Assembly: GCA_019419525.1 (NCBI GenBank)
Contig: DXZU01000019.1
Coordinates: 54,979-118,978, forward strand
Origin: Collinsella sp.
GTDB taxonomy: Bacteria > Actinomycetota > Coriobacteriia > Coriobacteriales > Coriobacteriaceae
Direction of reading: 5' to 3'
DNA length: 64,000 bases
The notes below the pieces were generated by a model, which was given only the letters and a program-made list of their open reading frames with translations, ran no database searches and was not told where the DNA came from. Of this stretch, positions 8,636-16,190 are shown piece after piece. The position numbers were made by a program, and so were the translations under genes. Numbering within the stretch: the first letter of the stretch is position 1; the number at the start of each line of letters is the position of its first letter.

Positions 8636-8890
8636 ATAGGAATTCAGTTTCTCAATTTTATAGAACATACGTTTGCTTATATGCTATACTCGCCTCAAGG
8701 CATGAGACTGGTCGAGAGCTCCCGCGGAGGTCCCCAATGACACGCTGGAGCGGGTTCGGTAAGTAAGATCGGTGGTTACCGCACTCGCCCACCTCAGACA
8801 GGCTGCGCTCCTGTTCGCCGTCGCCATCAAAGAACGGCACTCACAATCAAACGTTTCCGTTATCCGTGAGTCACACAGGAGTGCATCGTT
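8636..8890. other. Spacer without recognised gene, possible promoter and structured RNA
   Basis: This stretch is AT-rich at the left, with a good -10-like TATACT at 8687-8692, then G+C-rich. A partial stem pairs CCCGC near 8726 with GCGGG near 8753. No known RNA family was recognised (not SRP, 6S, tmRNA or RNase P by their conserved cores) and no convincing open frame is present. It may be the 5' leader of the decayed gene at 8891 or an unrecognised small RNA. Confidence 0.35.
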
Positions 8891-9061
8891 ATGGCAAAAC
8901 AATTATCAACCCAAAAAAATATCGAGCCCGCACTGCCAGATGAAGAATATGTCTACGCGTCTGTCAGAAAAACCCTCGAGCACCCTCGTTCCCACGTTGA
9001 ACGCGCCATCAACTCGACGATGGTCGAGGCATATAAGGACAATACGGCCCTTTTCTATTAG
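8891..9061 (+). pseudogene. Remnant of a DUF1016/YhcG-type nuclease gene, N-terminal 56 codons
   Basis: A 56-codon frame with the ribosome site CAGGAG. Its second half, with RSHVERAINSTMVEAY, matches how DUF1016 (YhcG-like, PD-(D/E)XK-associated) proteins begin, where ...MVEAYWQIG normally follows. Here the reading runs instead into KDNTALFY and a stop at 9059. Intact family members have about 340-380 residues, so this is a truncated fragment. It could still be translated as a short peptide. The family call rests on a short motif only. Confidence 0.55.
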
Positions 9062-9219
9062 GCGTCCCTAATTCGAGACACACTATGTCATGAATTGAGT
9101 TGGTCTCGCCATCGAAGACTGATGAAGACGAGTCTACCGACGCCCTAGAGCCGCACACGTGGCAGCAATGGAAAAGGCAGTCGATCCCTTTATTTAGAGC
9201 AATACGGGAGGAACTAGAC

Positions 9220-9732
9220 ATGGGATACCAGGAATCACTGATTCGAGTAAACAGCTTGGCGGAAATCGCCGGTATAGAGAAGGCCATAGCCGAATCCGAA
9301 GAGCTCCAAACTTTGGAATATCTCGTATGTGTTTGCGGGGCCAAAGCCAAGGGCGACCTTTACCGCGATTACACCTTCACGGCATCTCGACCCCTTAGCG
9401 ACATCAAGGCCAACGAAGAACCGATTATAAGGGCAGGGGATCTATTTGCGGTTGTCGCAGGTGCAAGGTTGTATCAGCCTTTTCTCTGGATCGACTGCAT
9501 TGCAGGAATCTCCGATCCAGGATACGAAGAGCTCATGGAAGATTTCCCGCTCGATATCCCGCGGCAAGAGGCGATTCTCCATCCAGACGAAGCGAAAAAC
9601 GCAGAGATATTCATGAGAAGAAGCCTGAACCAAAGCTATACCCGTGTCATGCGAGGCGAACACCCCATCCAGTTTCCAGAAGAATTCATCAACCCACCTG
9701 TTCCAAAACCGGAAACCTCAATGGTCCGCTAG
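9220..9732 (+). CDS. Hypothetical protein of unknown family
   Basis: A 170-residue soluble protein. Start ATG 9220 was chosen because GGGAGGA lies 8 bases before it; the frame stays open upstream to 9100. It has no signal peptide or membrane segment. Visible features are an N-terminal amphipathic helix (SLAEIAGIEKAIAESEEL), a segment with CVCGAKAKGDLYRDYTF, a hydrophobic strand region around LFAVVAGARLYQPFLWIDCI, and a Pro-rich C-terminus (INPPVPKPETS). I do not recognise a family. It sits in the accessory pocket between the DUF1016 remnant and the ribbon-helix-helix gene, which makes a mobile or defence-linked origin possible but unproven. Confidence 0.55.
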   Translation: MGYQESLIRVNSLAEIAGIEKAIAESEELQTLEYLVCVCGAKAKGDLYRDYTFTASRPLSDIKANEEPIIRAGDLFAVVAGARLYQPFLWIDCIAGISDPGYEELMEDFPLDIPRQEAILHPDEAKNAEIFMRRSLNQSYTRVMRGEHPIQFPEEFINPPVPKPETSMVR

Positions 9733-9763
9733 TCAAAATAGGCTGCTTAACCGTATTAACTGC

Positions 9764-9795
9764 TTGCATTTTTGTCTACAAAACTGTATACAAAA
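9764..9795 (+). promoter_or_regulatory. Promoter with overlapping inverted-repeat operator
   Basis: TTGCAT (9764-9769), a 17-base spacer and TATACA (9787-9792) form a strong sigma-70 promoter. Over it lies an inverted repeat, TTTTGTCTACA (9770-9780) and TGTATACAAAA (9785-9795), matching at 10 of 11 positions with a 4-base centre. Binding there would block the -10 element, as expected for autoregulation by the ribbon-helix-helix protein encoded downstream. Confidence 0.7.
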
Positions 9796-9807
9796 AGAGA
9801 GGCCTTT

Positions 9808-9882
9808 ATGGAGCTCATTGCAATCCACGCCCTTGTCCCTCCTACGCGCAAGGTGCTCAGAGAAATCGGAATCGATCGATAG
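9808..9882 (+). CDS. Small open frame (24 codons) leading into the RHH gene
   Basis: ATG 9808 opens a 24-codon frame ending with TAG at 9880. That stop overlaps the AGGAGG site of the next gene, so translation of the two is probably coupled. The peptide begins MELIAIHALVPPTRKVLR. It is either a short leader peptide or what is left of a toxin gene whose remainder has been deleted. No family can be assigned from so short a sequence. Confidence 0.4.
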   Translation: MELIAIHALVPPTRKVLREIGIDR

Positions 9883-9890
9883 GAGGCGCT

Positions 9891-10157
9891 ATGGACGTTA
9901 AGCAGCTCGAGAAGATGATGGGGTTTGCTCCCGGAGAGCTGGAAAAGGCAGCAGAGGCATACGAAAAAGATGAGTGGCCAAAGGGCCGCACCATCAAGTT
10001 GGGAAGGCCGCCGATCTCCGATGAGCCAAGCGTTGTTTTGTCGGCACGTGTGGGCGAATCGGTTCTTGAAGCGTTTGACGCAAAGGCGAAGCGTCACGGA
10101 CAAACACGCACGGAGCGACTCAGGGAGCTCATCACGCTCGATGCAATGATTGCCTAG
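9891..10157 (+). CDS. Ribbon-helix-helix (CopG/antitoxin-type) protein
   Basis: An 88-residue protein. The N-terminal half (LEKMMGFAPGELEKAAEAYE) is helical and acidic. The C-terminal half fits a ribbon-helix-helix DNA-binding fold: strand SVVLSARVGESVLEAFDAKA, then TRTERLRELI. Proteins of this type are usually antitoxins or small autoregulators. The gene is preceded by a promoter with a matching inverted repeat (9764-9795) and by a 24-codon frame instead of an intact toxin gene, so it appears to be an orphan. Its stop codon TAG lies inside the hairpin repeat that begins at 10154, which shows that the repeat landed on, or now supplies, the gene's end. Confidence 0.7.
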   Translation: MDVKQLEKMMGFAPGELEKAAEAYEKDEWPKGRTIKLGRPPISDEPSVVLSARVGESVLEAFDAKAKRHGQTRTERLRELITLDAMIA

Positions 10158-10239
10158 TCCCCCGCCGGACCCAAACATGTACGTCAGCATCCAAAATCGA
10201 CATTTTTTGACATCTTTGGGTGCTGACGTACAGCTTTTT
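10154..10239. repeat. Second copy of the long hairpin repeat, overlapping a stop codon
   Basis: CTAGTCCCCCGCCG followed by ACCCAAACATG and a long stem: the arm starting GTACGTCAGCATCCAAA at 10179 pairs with the arm ending GGGTGCTGACGTAC at 10231, then a T-run at 10235-10239. It is the same unit as 8501-8587, with changes mostly of the transition type that keep pairing. It can act as the terminator of the RHH gene. Confidence 0.8.
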
Positions 10240-10244
10240 GCAAC

Positions 10245-10325
10245 ATAGCCGTTGGGGACGTTCTTAAATGACTAGCCGTTTAAGATCGTCCCCAACGGCT
10301 AGTCGTTAAAGAACGTCCCCAATGA
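10245..10325. repeat. GGGGACGTTCTTAAATGA-type palindromic repeats
   Basis: TTGGGGACGTTCTTAAATGA at about 10251-10270 is followed by its near-complement ending GATCGTCCCCAA at about 10294, giving a 44-base imperfect palindrome. A further copy, GTCGTTAAAGAACGTCCCCA, follows to 10325. The cluster reaches almost to the stop codon of the convergent dihydrouridine synthase gene. Confidence 0.75.
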
Positions 10326-10329
10326 CTAA

Positions 10330-11289
10330 CTAGCCGTGGAAGCGGGCGATAGGCGCAAGTGGCTGCTCGCGAAAGACGCGATCGACGGCGGCGCGGTATT
10401 CGTCGACCTTTTTGGTCTTGCGCACGATCTTGTGAACGTTAGCGGGATCGGCGAAGGCGCACTTGGCGTAGAACCACCACTCCTTCATGCGAAAGACCGC
10501 GTTACCGCCAATCTCGTCCGCATAGGCTGCGAACAGCGTGTCGTGGAAGCGCTGCAGCTCAGCTGCCGTAGCAGCAGGGCCGCCGGCAACCATGCGAGCC
10601 AGCGCGGGGTTCGCAAGCAGGCCGCGTCCCAACATTACGTGGCGCGTTCCGGGATAGGCCTCTACCAGCTCATCCATGTCCTCAAGATCAAAGATGTCAC
10701 CATTGTAGGCCACGGGAAACGGCGCCCGCTCCAGTGTCTCGCCGTAAAACTCCTTGCGCGGCGAGCCCGTATAGCGGTCCTTTTGCACGCGCGGATGCAC
10801 GATTAGCTCTGCTAGCGGCATGCGGCAATATAGATCGAGCACACGCTCGTACTCCTCGTCACTCTCCAACCCCAGCCTGGTTTTTACCGACACCGGCAAC
10901 GGCGAACGTTCGCACACGTCACCCAAGAACACCTCGAGCTCATCCAGGTTGCGCAGAAAGCCCGAACCCTTCCCCTTGGCAACAACCGTGCCCGAGGGGC
11001 AGCCAAGGTTGAGATTGACCTCGCGGTAACCCATGTCGGCGAGCACCTGCGCCGCCCACACAAACTCGTCCGCGTTCTTGGACATCAGCTGAGGCACCAC
11101 GTTGAGCCCCTGGTTATTGGCGGGATCGACCTCTTTAAACGCCTTACCGCCAAAGCGGTTGCCCACGCGCGGCGGCGGCAAAAACGGCGTGTAATAACAA
11201 TCGAGTGCGCCGAAGCACTCCGCGTGCACGCGACGGAACACATGCCCGGTAATCCCCTCCATAGGGGCCAGCGATAAATACATCGACAT
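10330..11289 (-). CDS. dus: tRNA-dihydrouridine synthase
   Basis: A 319-residue FMN-dependent TIM-barrel enzyme that reduces uridine to dihydrouridine in the D-loop of tRNA. It starts with SLAPMEGITGHVFRR (flavin pocket), has the catalytic Cys97 in NLNLGCPSG, then VSVKTRLG, IVHPRVQKDRYTG, VAYNGDI and MLGRGLLANPAL. The length matches the family (about 310-330). The start may be ATG 11289 or ATG 11283; neither has a strong ribosome site. The gene is flanked by repeat clusters on both sides, and the 3' end at 10330 abuts the palindromic repeats. Confidence 0.92.
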   Translation of the reverse strand: MSMYLSLAPMEGITGHVFRRVHAECFGALDCYYTPFLPPPRVGNRFGGKAFKEVDPANNQGLNVVPQLMSKNADEFVWAAQVLADMGYREVNLNLGCPSGTVVAKGKGSGFLRNLDELEVFLGDVCERSPLPVSVKTRLGLESDEEYERVLDLYCRMPLAELIVHPRVQKDRYTGSPRKEFYGETLERAPFPVAYNGDIFDLEDMDELVEAYPGTRHVMLGRGLLANPALARMVAGGPAATAAELQRFHDTLFAAYADEIGGNAVFRMKEWWFYAKCAFADPANVHKIVRKTKKVDEYRAAVDRVFREQPLAPIARFHG

Positions 11290-11302
11290 CCATTCTCACA
11301 TC

Positions 11303-11335
11303 AATGTGACAAAGGGACTGTCCCTTTGTCACATT
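11303..11335. repeat. Perfect 15-bp hairpin repeat (AATGTGACAAAGGGA type), copy A
   Basis: AATGTGACAAAGGGA (11303-11317), loop CTG, exact complement at 11321-11335. Near-identical elements lie at 12689-12721 and 16154-16184. Confidence 0.85.
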
Positions 11336-11377
11336 TGCAAATCATCATTCGGCTGTTTATTTTGGCACACATACGTA

Positions 11378-11419
11378 TCGGGCGGCATCATCGCGTGGGC
11401 ACAGGAGCAGCCGCTCTAA
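11378..11419 (+). pseudogene. Decayed 3' end of a glutaredoxin gene
   Basis: Fourteen codons reading SGGIIAWAQEQPL then TAA align with the end of the intact glutaredoxin at 8202-8447 (SSDIIAWVQENLL), with clear nucleotide similarity (ATCATCGC.TGGG.ACAGGAG). Nothing of the rest of the gene is visible. The spacer around it (11336-11541) holds no other gene. Confidence 0.6.
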
Positions 11420-11541
11420 ACCAGGGCTGCCGTGGCACTTTTGCCGTATGACCATGCGCTCATCGATGGCGGGATTCTCTATACTGAGTCACATATGACG
11501 GCATCGCGCCACAACGACCGCCACGACACCAAGGACCCGCC

Positions 11542-12675
11542 ATGGCAGCACTCTCCGAACAAGAACGCAAGCGCATCCAGCGATACTGCATCTGCCCCAA
11601 GGTTGCCGGCGCGGCGCTTGCCATGGCATTCGTGCTGCCCTTATCGATCATTCCTTTCGAAATGGTCGACGACATCGTCTTCCATCACGAAGGCTTCCAA
11701 GAGACAGGCATGATGACCGCCTTGGTGCTCACCGCCATCGAGCTCGTTATATTCTGCTACTGCGCTCTCGCCCCGCGCTTTGGCATGCGTGGCAAGCAGT
11801 GGAAGGAAATGCAGTACCGGCTCGCCGTCGAGCAGAGCGAGAAAGACCGCTCGGCACAGATCGCAGGCGTTGTTGGCACGCAGGCCGCCGCGCGCCTGCT
11901 CAGGAACAGTGACAACGAGACCGCGCGCAACCTGGGCGGCGCGGCAGAGGTCGCCGCTGCCGTAGGCGCCGTCGCCACCGCGGCAGATGTGCTTGCCGAG
12001 AGCTTCGCCAACGCAAAGGCCGTGGCAGAGGCCTGTGGCGTGCCTATCCCCCGTGCAAAAAAGTGGATCGTCGCGCTTGTGGCGCTGCCCCTCGCGATCG
12101 TGTGCGGCGCCTATATCCCGCAGCTGGCGCAGGGAAACATCGAGATGCAGGAGAACGCCGCGGCCGCGGCCGAGCAGATCGCCATCGCACGCAAGGCATT
12201 AGAGCCCTCATGCGAGTACGTGTCCGCCGATGACCCCTACGAGCGATATCAAGATTACGGCTATCACGTCCGCGGCTATCTGCACGACGGCGACTCCGAT
12301 ACCCAAAAGACCTATACGTACCTGGATTGTGACAACAAGGGAACGCTCACGGAAGTGAGCTACGCGGCAGAGGTCGACCCCAATGCGAGCCTCGAGGACA
12401 ACCTCGCCCGTATCGAGCTCGACCTTGACGAGCTTTCCTCTGCCGTCCAAACCATAGACGTCAAGACCGCAAGCCCCAAGCTCCTAGCAGCGCAGAAGCT
12501 CCCTGAAGAGTTTAGACAGGCTTTTTTGAGCGGTTCGCTCTACGAGAGAATCTCTATCAGGACGAGTGACGGCCCCGTCAAAGCGTATTACTCGTTTGAC
12601 ACGGATCCCGAGGACGAGTTTGACGAGTACACCCATCCAACCATCCGCATCACGCTGATGGGCAAAACGAACTAG
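11542..12675 (+). CDS. Hypothetical membrane protein with three hydrophobic segments
   Basis: A 377-residue protein of no recognised family. Hydrophobic helices are at about residues 20-42, 58-78 and 173-194. The part between the second and third is Ala-rich and contains a Glu/Gln/Arg-rich helix with GTQAAARLLRNSDNETARNL. After the third helix comes an outside domain of about 180 residues, beginning with an Ala-rich amphipathic stretch and ending in IRITLMGKTN. Asp and Glu are frequent there (DTDPEDEFDEY). It stands alone on the plus strand, with -10-like TATACT about 50 bases upstream of ATG 11542. The 3' end is followed by a hairpin repeat. No function is proposed. Confidence 0.7.
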   Translation: MAALSEQERKRIQRYCICPKVAGAALAMAFVLPLSIIPFEMVDDIVFHHEGFQETGMMTALVLTAIELVIFCYCALAPRFGMRGKQWKEMQYRLAVEQSEKDRSAQIAGVVGTQAAARLLRNSDNETARNLGGAAEVAAAVGAVATAADVLAESFANAKAVAEACGVPIPRAKKWIVALVALPLAIVCGAYIPQLAQGNIEMQENAAAAAEQIAIARKALEPSCEYVSADDPYERYQDYGYHVRGYLHDGDSDTQKTYTYLDCDNKGTLTEVSYAAEVDPNASLEDNLARIELDLDELSSAVQTIDVKTASPKLLAAQKLPEEFRQAFLSGSLYERISIRTSDGPVKAYYSFDTDPEDEFDEYTHPTIRITLMGKTN

Positions 12676-12688
12676 GTGCAGGGAGATG

Positions 12689-12721
12689 AATGTGACAAAG
12701 GGGCTGTCCCTTTGTCACATT
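12689..12721. repeat. Hairpin repeat (AATGTGACAAAGGG type), copy B
   Basis: AATGTGACAAAGGG (12689-12702) pairs with 12708-12721. The right end overlaps the stop codon (12720-12722) of the convergent ABC transporter gene. It may serve as a two-way terminator. Confidence 0.85.
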
Positions 12722-15700
12722 ATTCGGAGCGTAGGGCTTCTACGGGGTCTTTCTTGGATGCGCTACGGGCCGGCAGCAGGCCGGCGACAACCGTCAACAG
12801 CACCGAAATCGCGATGAGCACCAGCGCATCCTGCACGGGCAGGCTCATCAGGTTGGGGACCTGTTTGGCCGCAAGCGCCCAGGCATTGACCGGGAAGCTC
12901 ACGAGCACCACAACGACAATGGCAAAGACGCCGGCAATGAGGCCTTCAATAAAGGTCTCGGCATTGAATACGTTGGCCACGTTGCGCTTTGACGCGCCGA
13001 TCGCGCGCAGGATGCCAATCTCCTTTTTGCGCTCCAGCACGCTGATGTAGGTGATGATGCCGATCATGATGGAGCTCACCACCAGACTGATACTCACGAA
13101 TGCGATGAGCACCAAGCTGATGGTGTTCACGATGTCGGTCACCGAGCCCATGATGATGCCCATGTAGTCGGTGTACGAGATTGCCTGTTCATCGTGGCCG
13201 GCAGCTTTGACCTGCTTGTTGTACGCATCGATGTGATCGAGCACGCGCTCCTTGGCCTCAAAGTCGCGCGGGAAAATCTTAACCGAGATGGGGTCTGTCT
13301 CATCCGCATAGCCCAGCGTGGTCAGATTGTTATCGTAGGTGAGCTTTGACGCCTTGGCATAGCTCATCATGAGCGAACTCAGGTCCTCGGCGTCCATGTT
13401 GAAATGGATGGCACGCGCAAAGGCGCTCGCATCCACGCGCATGGCGCTCGCCAGGTTAGCAAAACTCGAAGACACCTGCGTCGCCATCTGGTCCATAAGC
13501 CCTGCCGCGCCCGCCTTGAGCTGAGCCGATACCGTCGTCGCGATCTGCTCGCTAATCGTCCTCATCACCTGATCCATAGCCTGCTGCAGATACGGAGCCA
13601 GCTGCTTTTGCACATAGTCGGTCATCGCCTGCTGCAGACGCTCGGCCAGGGCATCGCCACCGAGTGCCTTGAGCTGAGCCAGGTATTGCTGCGCCGTGGC
13701 ATCACTCTCAAGATACGTCGAGAATGCGGCAGCGAGCTTTGACGCGTCCTTAAGATTATCGGGTGTCAGCGCCCTAAACTGATCAGACTGCAAAAAGCCC
13801 GTAAACAGCTGGTTGGCGAGCATTCCCACCTGCTGCATTTGCTCGGGTGTGAGTTCCAGACCGTCAAAGATGCCCGAGAAATCTGGGGTCGGTGCTTTTG
13901 CCATAATGTCGCTGAAGTCGATATCCTTACCTACGCCCGAAAGGTCAATGTCCAGCCCGGACAAGTCAAGACCCGACAGGTCCATACCGCCGGCAGTGCC
14001 CGAGAGCGCAGACGTATCGAACGAGAACGCGCCCTTGAGCGCCGCCTCGTCCACGCTGAACATGCTGCCCAGATCCACGCCTTGCTTGGCCTCGCCCTGC
14101 AGTTCATCGAAAGACTTGCCCGTAAAGACATCCGTCTCGGGATGGGCAAGTTGCTCTTTTACGATCTGCGAATTGGCGGCGCGCTCCATAAGCTGGCGAG
14201 TCAGCGCGTGCGTATAGGCAATACCCGGGGACAACGCGCTCGCGTTGGCCGTCTCGTTCGGTCGCACCACGCCCACAATACGCACGTCAATACCGTCGGC
14301 AACCTTGGCCGTCATAAAGTCGGCGTCGCCAGACATGTCAGTCCACATGCCGGTCTCTTCGTTTTTGCGATACGCATCGGCCGGCGACAGCACCTTAAAC
14401 GTCGTGGACAGCGCATCGTCGTAGGTAAAGTCGGTACCGGTCTCGGGCGCTTCGACGCCACCGTCAGCCGTCATAGCGCTGTTAACCAGGTCGTTGAGCT
14501 CATTGATATCCAGCGCACCGATGCTGTAGAGCGTATAGTCGCCCACCGTGCCACGACTCGAAAGCACCATCACGGCTTCGTTGGCAGACGTGGGCCAATG
14601 ACCGGCGACGACATCGTACTGGCTGTCAAGCAGGCTCTGGTCGTCAATCATCTCGTTAAAGACCGAGGTTCCCATGGATTCCATGCTCACCGTTGCTGCC
14701 GAGCTCGCGCCTCCGCTCATGGCCTCGGTCATGGCGTTGGGCACCAGCCGGACAGGCTTCCCATCGCCCTTCCCGGCACGATAGACAACCGGCGATACAC
14801 CGTAGCCGTACTGAATGGCGTTGACCTCTTTATCGATGCCATCGCCACCGGCATCGAGCCATGCCTTAAAGCTCGTCATGTCGTTAGACTTAACGCTCGC
14901 AAACATATCCTTTACGGCCGTGACCACGGGGATCTTATCGGTTCCCCGAGCCTTGCCGTCGGTGCTGCCGTCGGACGAGCCCTCGTTCTTGGACGTATCG
15001 TCATCCGTGGTCCCCTGTCCGCCCATCATGGACGACAGGTCGTAATCCTGCTTGGAAATGGTGAGCGGGTAGCTCGAGAGCGTATCCTCCTCGACCTTTT
15101 TGATGTAGCCGTTTACGCCGTTGGAGAGCGCCAGAATCGCCGCGATACCGATGATGCCGATTGAACCAGCAAAGGCCGTCATAGCCGTACGGCCCTTCTT
15201 GGTCAAAAGGTTTCGCGCCGAAAGCCCCAGCGCTGTCACAAAGCTCATCGAGGTTTTGCGCGTAGGCTTAGCCTCGCGACGCGCGGCATTGGCAACATCA
15301 AAGGAATCGGAATCGTCGGTGATCTTGCCGTCCGCCAGGTTGACGATGCGCGTGGCGTACTTGTACGCCAGCTCGGGATTGTGCGTGACCATGATGACCA
15401 GACGGTCGCGCGCAACGTCCTTGAGCAAATCCATGACCTGCACGGATGTCGTTGAGTCCAAGGCGCCGGTCGGCTCGTCAGCCAGCACAATCTCGGGATC
15501 GTTAATCAGGGCGCGGGCGATGGCCACGCGCTGCATCTGTCCGCCCGAAAGCTGGCTCGGACGCTTGTTAATGTGCTCGTCCAGGCCGACTATCTCCAAC
15601 GCCTCGCGCGCACGCTGGCGACGCTCGGCATGCCCCACGCCCGTGAGCGTAAGCGCCAGCTCCACGTTTTCCAAAATGGTCTGATGCGGAATGAGGTTAT

Positions 15701-15974
15701 AGCTCTGGAACACAAAGCCGATGCGGTTGTTGCGATAGGCATCCCAATCGCGATCGTGAAAGTCCTTGGCCGAAATACCGTCGATCAGCAGATCGCCCGA
15801 GTCAAAGTGGTCGAGTCCGCCGATAACGTTGAGCAGCGTGGTCTTGCCCGAACCTGAGGGACCCAGAATGGCCACGAACTCGTTATCGCGAAAAGCCAGG
15901 CTTACGTTGTCGAGCGCCACCTGCGTAAACGACTGCGTAACGTACCTTTTGCAAATTCCTTTGAGCTCCAGCAT
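12720..15974 (-). CDS. MacB-like ABC transporter, ATPase fused to permease with very large outer domain
   Basis: A 1084-residue fusion. Residues 1-230 are the ATPase: Walker A GPSGSGKT (38-45), signature LSGGQMQR, Walker B IVLADEPTGALD. A first membrane helix lies at about 263-286 (SIGIIGIAAILALSNGV). It is followed by an extracytoplasmic part of about 650 residues, then three helices from about 938 on with FtsX-type features (ERKKEIGILRAIGASKRNV). MacB/LolCDE-type proteins use ATP in the cytoplasm to drive work on substrates outside the membrane rather than ordinary transport. E. coli MacB has about 650 residues in total, so the outer part is unusually large. It includes a Leu/Asp/Gly/Ser pseudo-repeat (LSGLDLSGLDIDLSG) and coiled-coil-like Gln/Ala stretches. 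Start ATG 15974 has AGGAGAGG upstream. No partner adaptor gene is nearby. Confidence 0.9.
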   Translation of the reverse strand: MLELKGICKRYVTQSFTQVALDNVSLAFRDNEFVAILGPSGSGKTTLLNVIGGLDHFDSGDLLIDGISAKDFHDRDWDAYRNNRIGFVFQSYNLIPHQTILENVELALTLTGVGHAERRQRAREALEIVGLDEHINKRPSQLSGGQMQRVAIARALINDPEIVLADEPTGALDSTTSVQVMDLLKDVARDRLVIMVTHNPELAYKYATRIVNLADGKITDDSDSFDVANAARREAKPTRKTSMSFVTALGLSARNLLTKKGRTAMTAFAGSIGIIGIAAILALSNGVNGYIKKVEEDTLSSYPLTISKQDYDLSSMMGGQGTTDDDTSKNEGSSDGSTDGKARGTDKIPVVTAVKDMFASVKSNDMTSFKAWLDAGGDGIDKEVNAIQYGYGVSPVVYRAGKGDGKPVRLVPNAMTEAMSGGASSAATVSMESMGTSVFNEMIDDQSLLDSQYDVVAGHWPTSANEAVMVLSSRGTVGDYTLYSIGALDINELNDLVNSAMTADGGVEAPETGTDFTYDDALSTTFKVLSPADAYRKNEETGMWTDMSGDADFMTAKVADGIDVRIVGVVRPNETANASALSPGIAYTHALTRQLMERAANSQIVKEQLAHPETDVFTGKSFDELQGEAKQGVDLGSMFSVDEAALKGAFSFDTSALSGTAGGMDLSGLDLSGLDIDLSGVGKDIDFSDIMAKAPTPDFSGIFDGLELTPEQMQQVGMLANQLFTGFLQSDQFRALTPDNLKDASKLAAAFSTYLESDATAQQYLAQLKALGGDALAERLQQAMTDYVQKQLAPYLQQAMDQVMRTISEQIATTVSAQLKAGAAGLMDQMATQVSSSFANLASAMRVDASAFARAIHFNMDAEDLSSLMMSYAKASKLTYDNNLTTLGYADETDPISVKIFPRDFEAKERVLDHIDAYNKQVKAAGHDEQAISYTDYMGIIMGSVTDIVNTISLVLIAFVSISLVVSSIMIGIITYISVLERKKEIGILRAIGASKRNVANVFNAETFIEGLIAGVFAIVVVVLVSFPVNAWALAAKQVPNLMSLPVQDALVLIAISVLLTVVAGLLPARSASKKDPVEALRSE

Positions 15975-16106
15975 GGACGGCAACCTCTCCTGCGCAGGCA
16001 CCCCGCCCGCTCTCCTCCGCCGTTCGTATTCGACGCGTTTGCCCTACTCTATCCCCATTTTTGGCCTGCTCCAGTGAGAAATGTAACGTACTGCCCCAAA
16101 AACGAA

Positions 16107-16138
16107 CGGGACGGCACGCCACGTGGCGCACCGTCCCG
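16107..16138 (-). terminator. Intrinsic terminator after the TlpA gene
   Basis: CGGGACGG (16107-16114) pairs with 16131-16138, with a second inner dyad CGCCACGTGGCG. Read on the minus strand it is followed by TTCGTTTTTGG. Confidence 0.65.
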
Positions 16139-16153
16139 CACTTATCATCGATG

Positions 16154-16184
16154 ATGTGACAAAGGGACTGTCCCTTTGTCACAT
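16154..16184. repeat. Hairpin repeat (ATGTGACAAAGGGA type), copy C
   Basis: ATGTGACAAAGGGA (16154-16167), loop CTG, complement 16171-16184. It lies 7 bases beyond the stop codon of the TlpA-like gene. Confidence 0.85.
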
Positions 16185-16190
16185 TCGCAC

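Noticed and set aside
8636..8890. Known structured RNA (SRP, 6S, tmRNA, riboswitch) before the DUF1016 remnant
   Set aside because: None of the conserved cores of these RNAs is visible; only a weak stem and a -10-like box.
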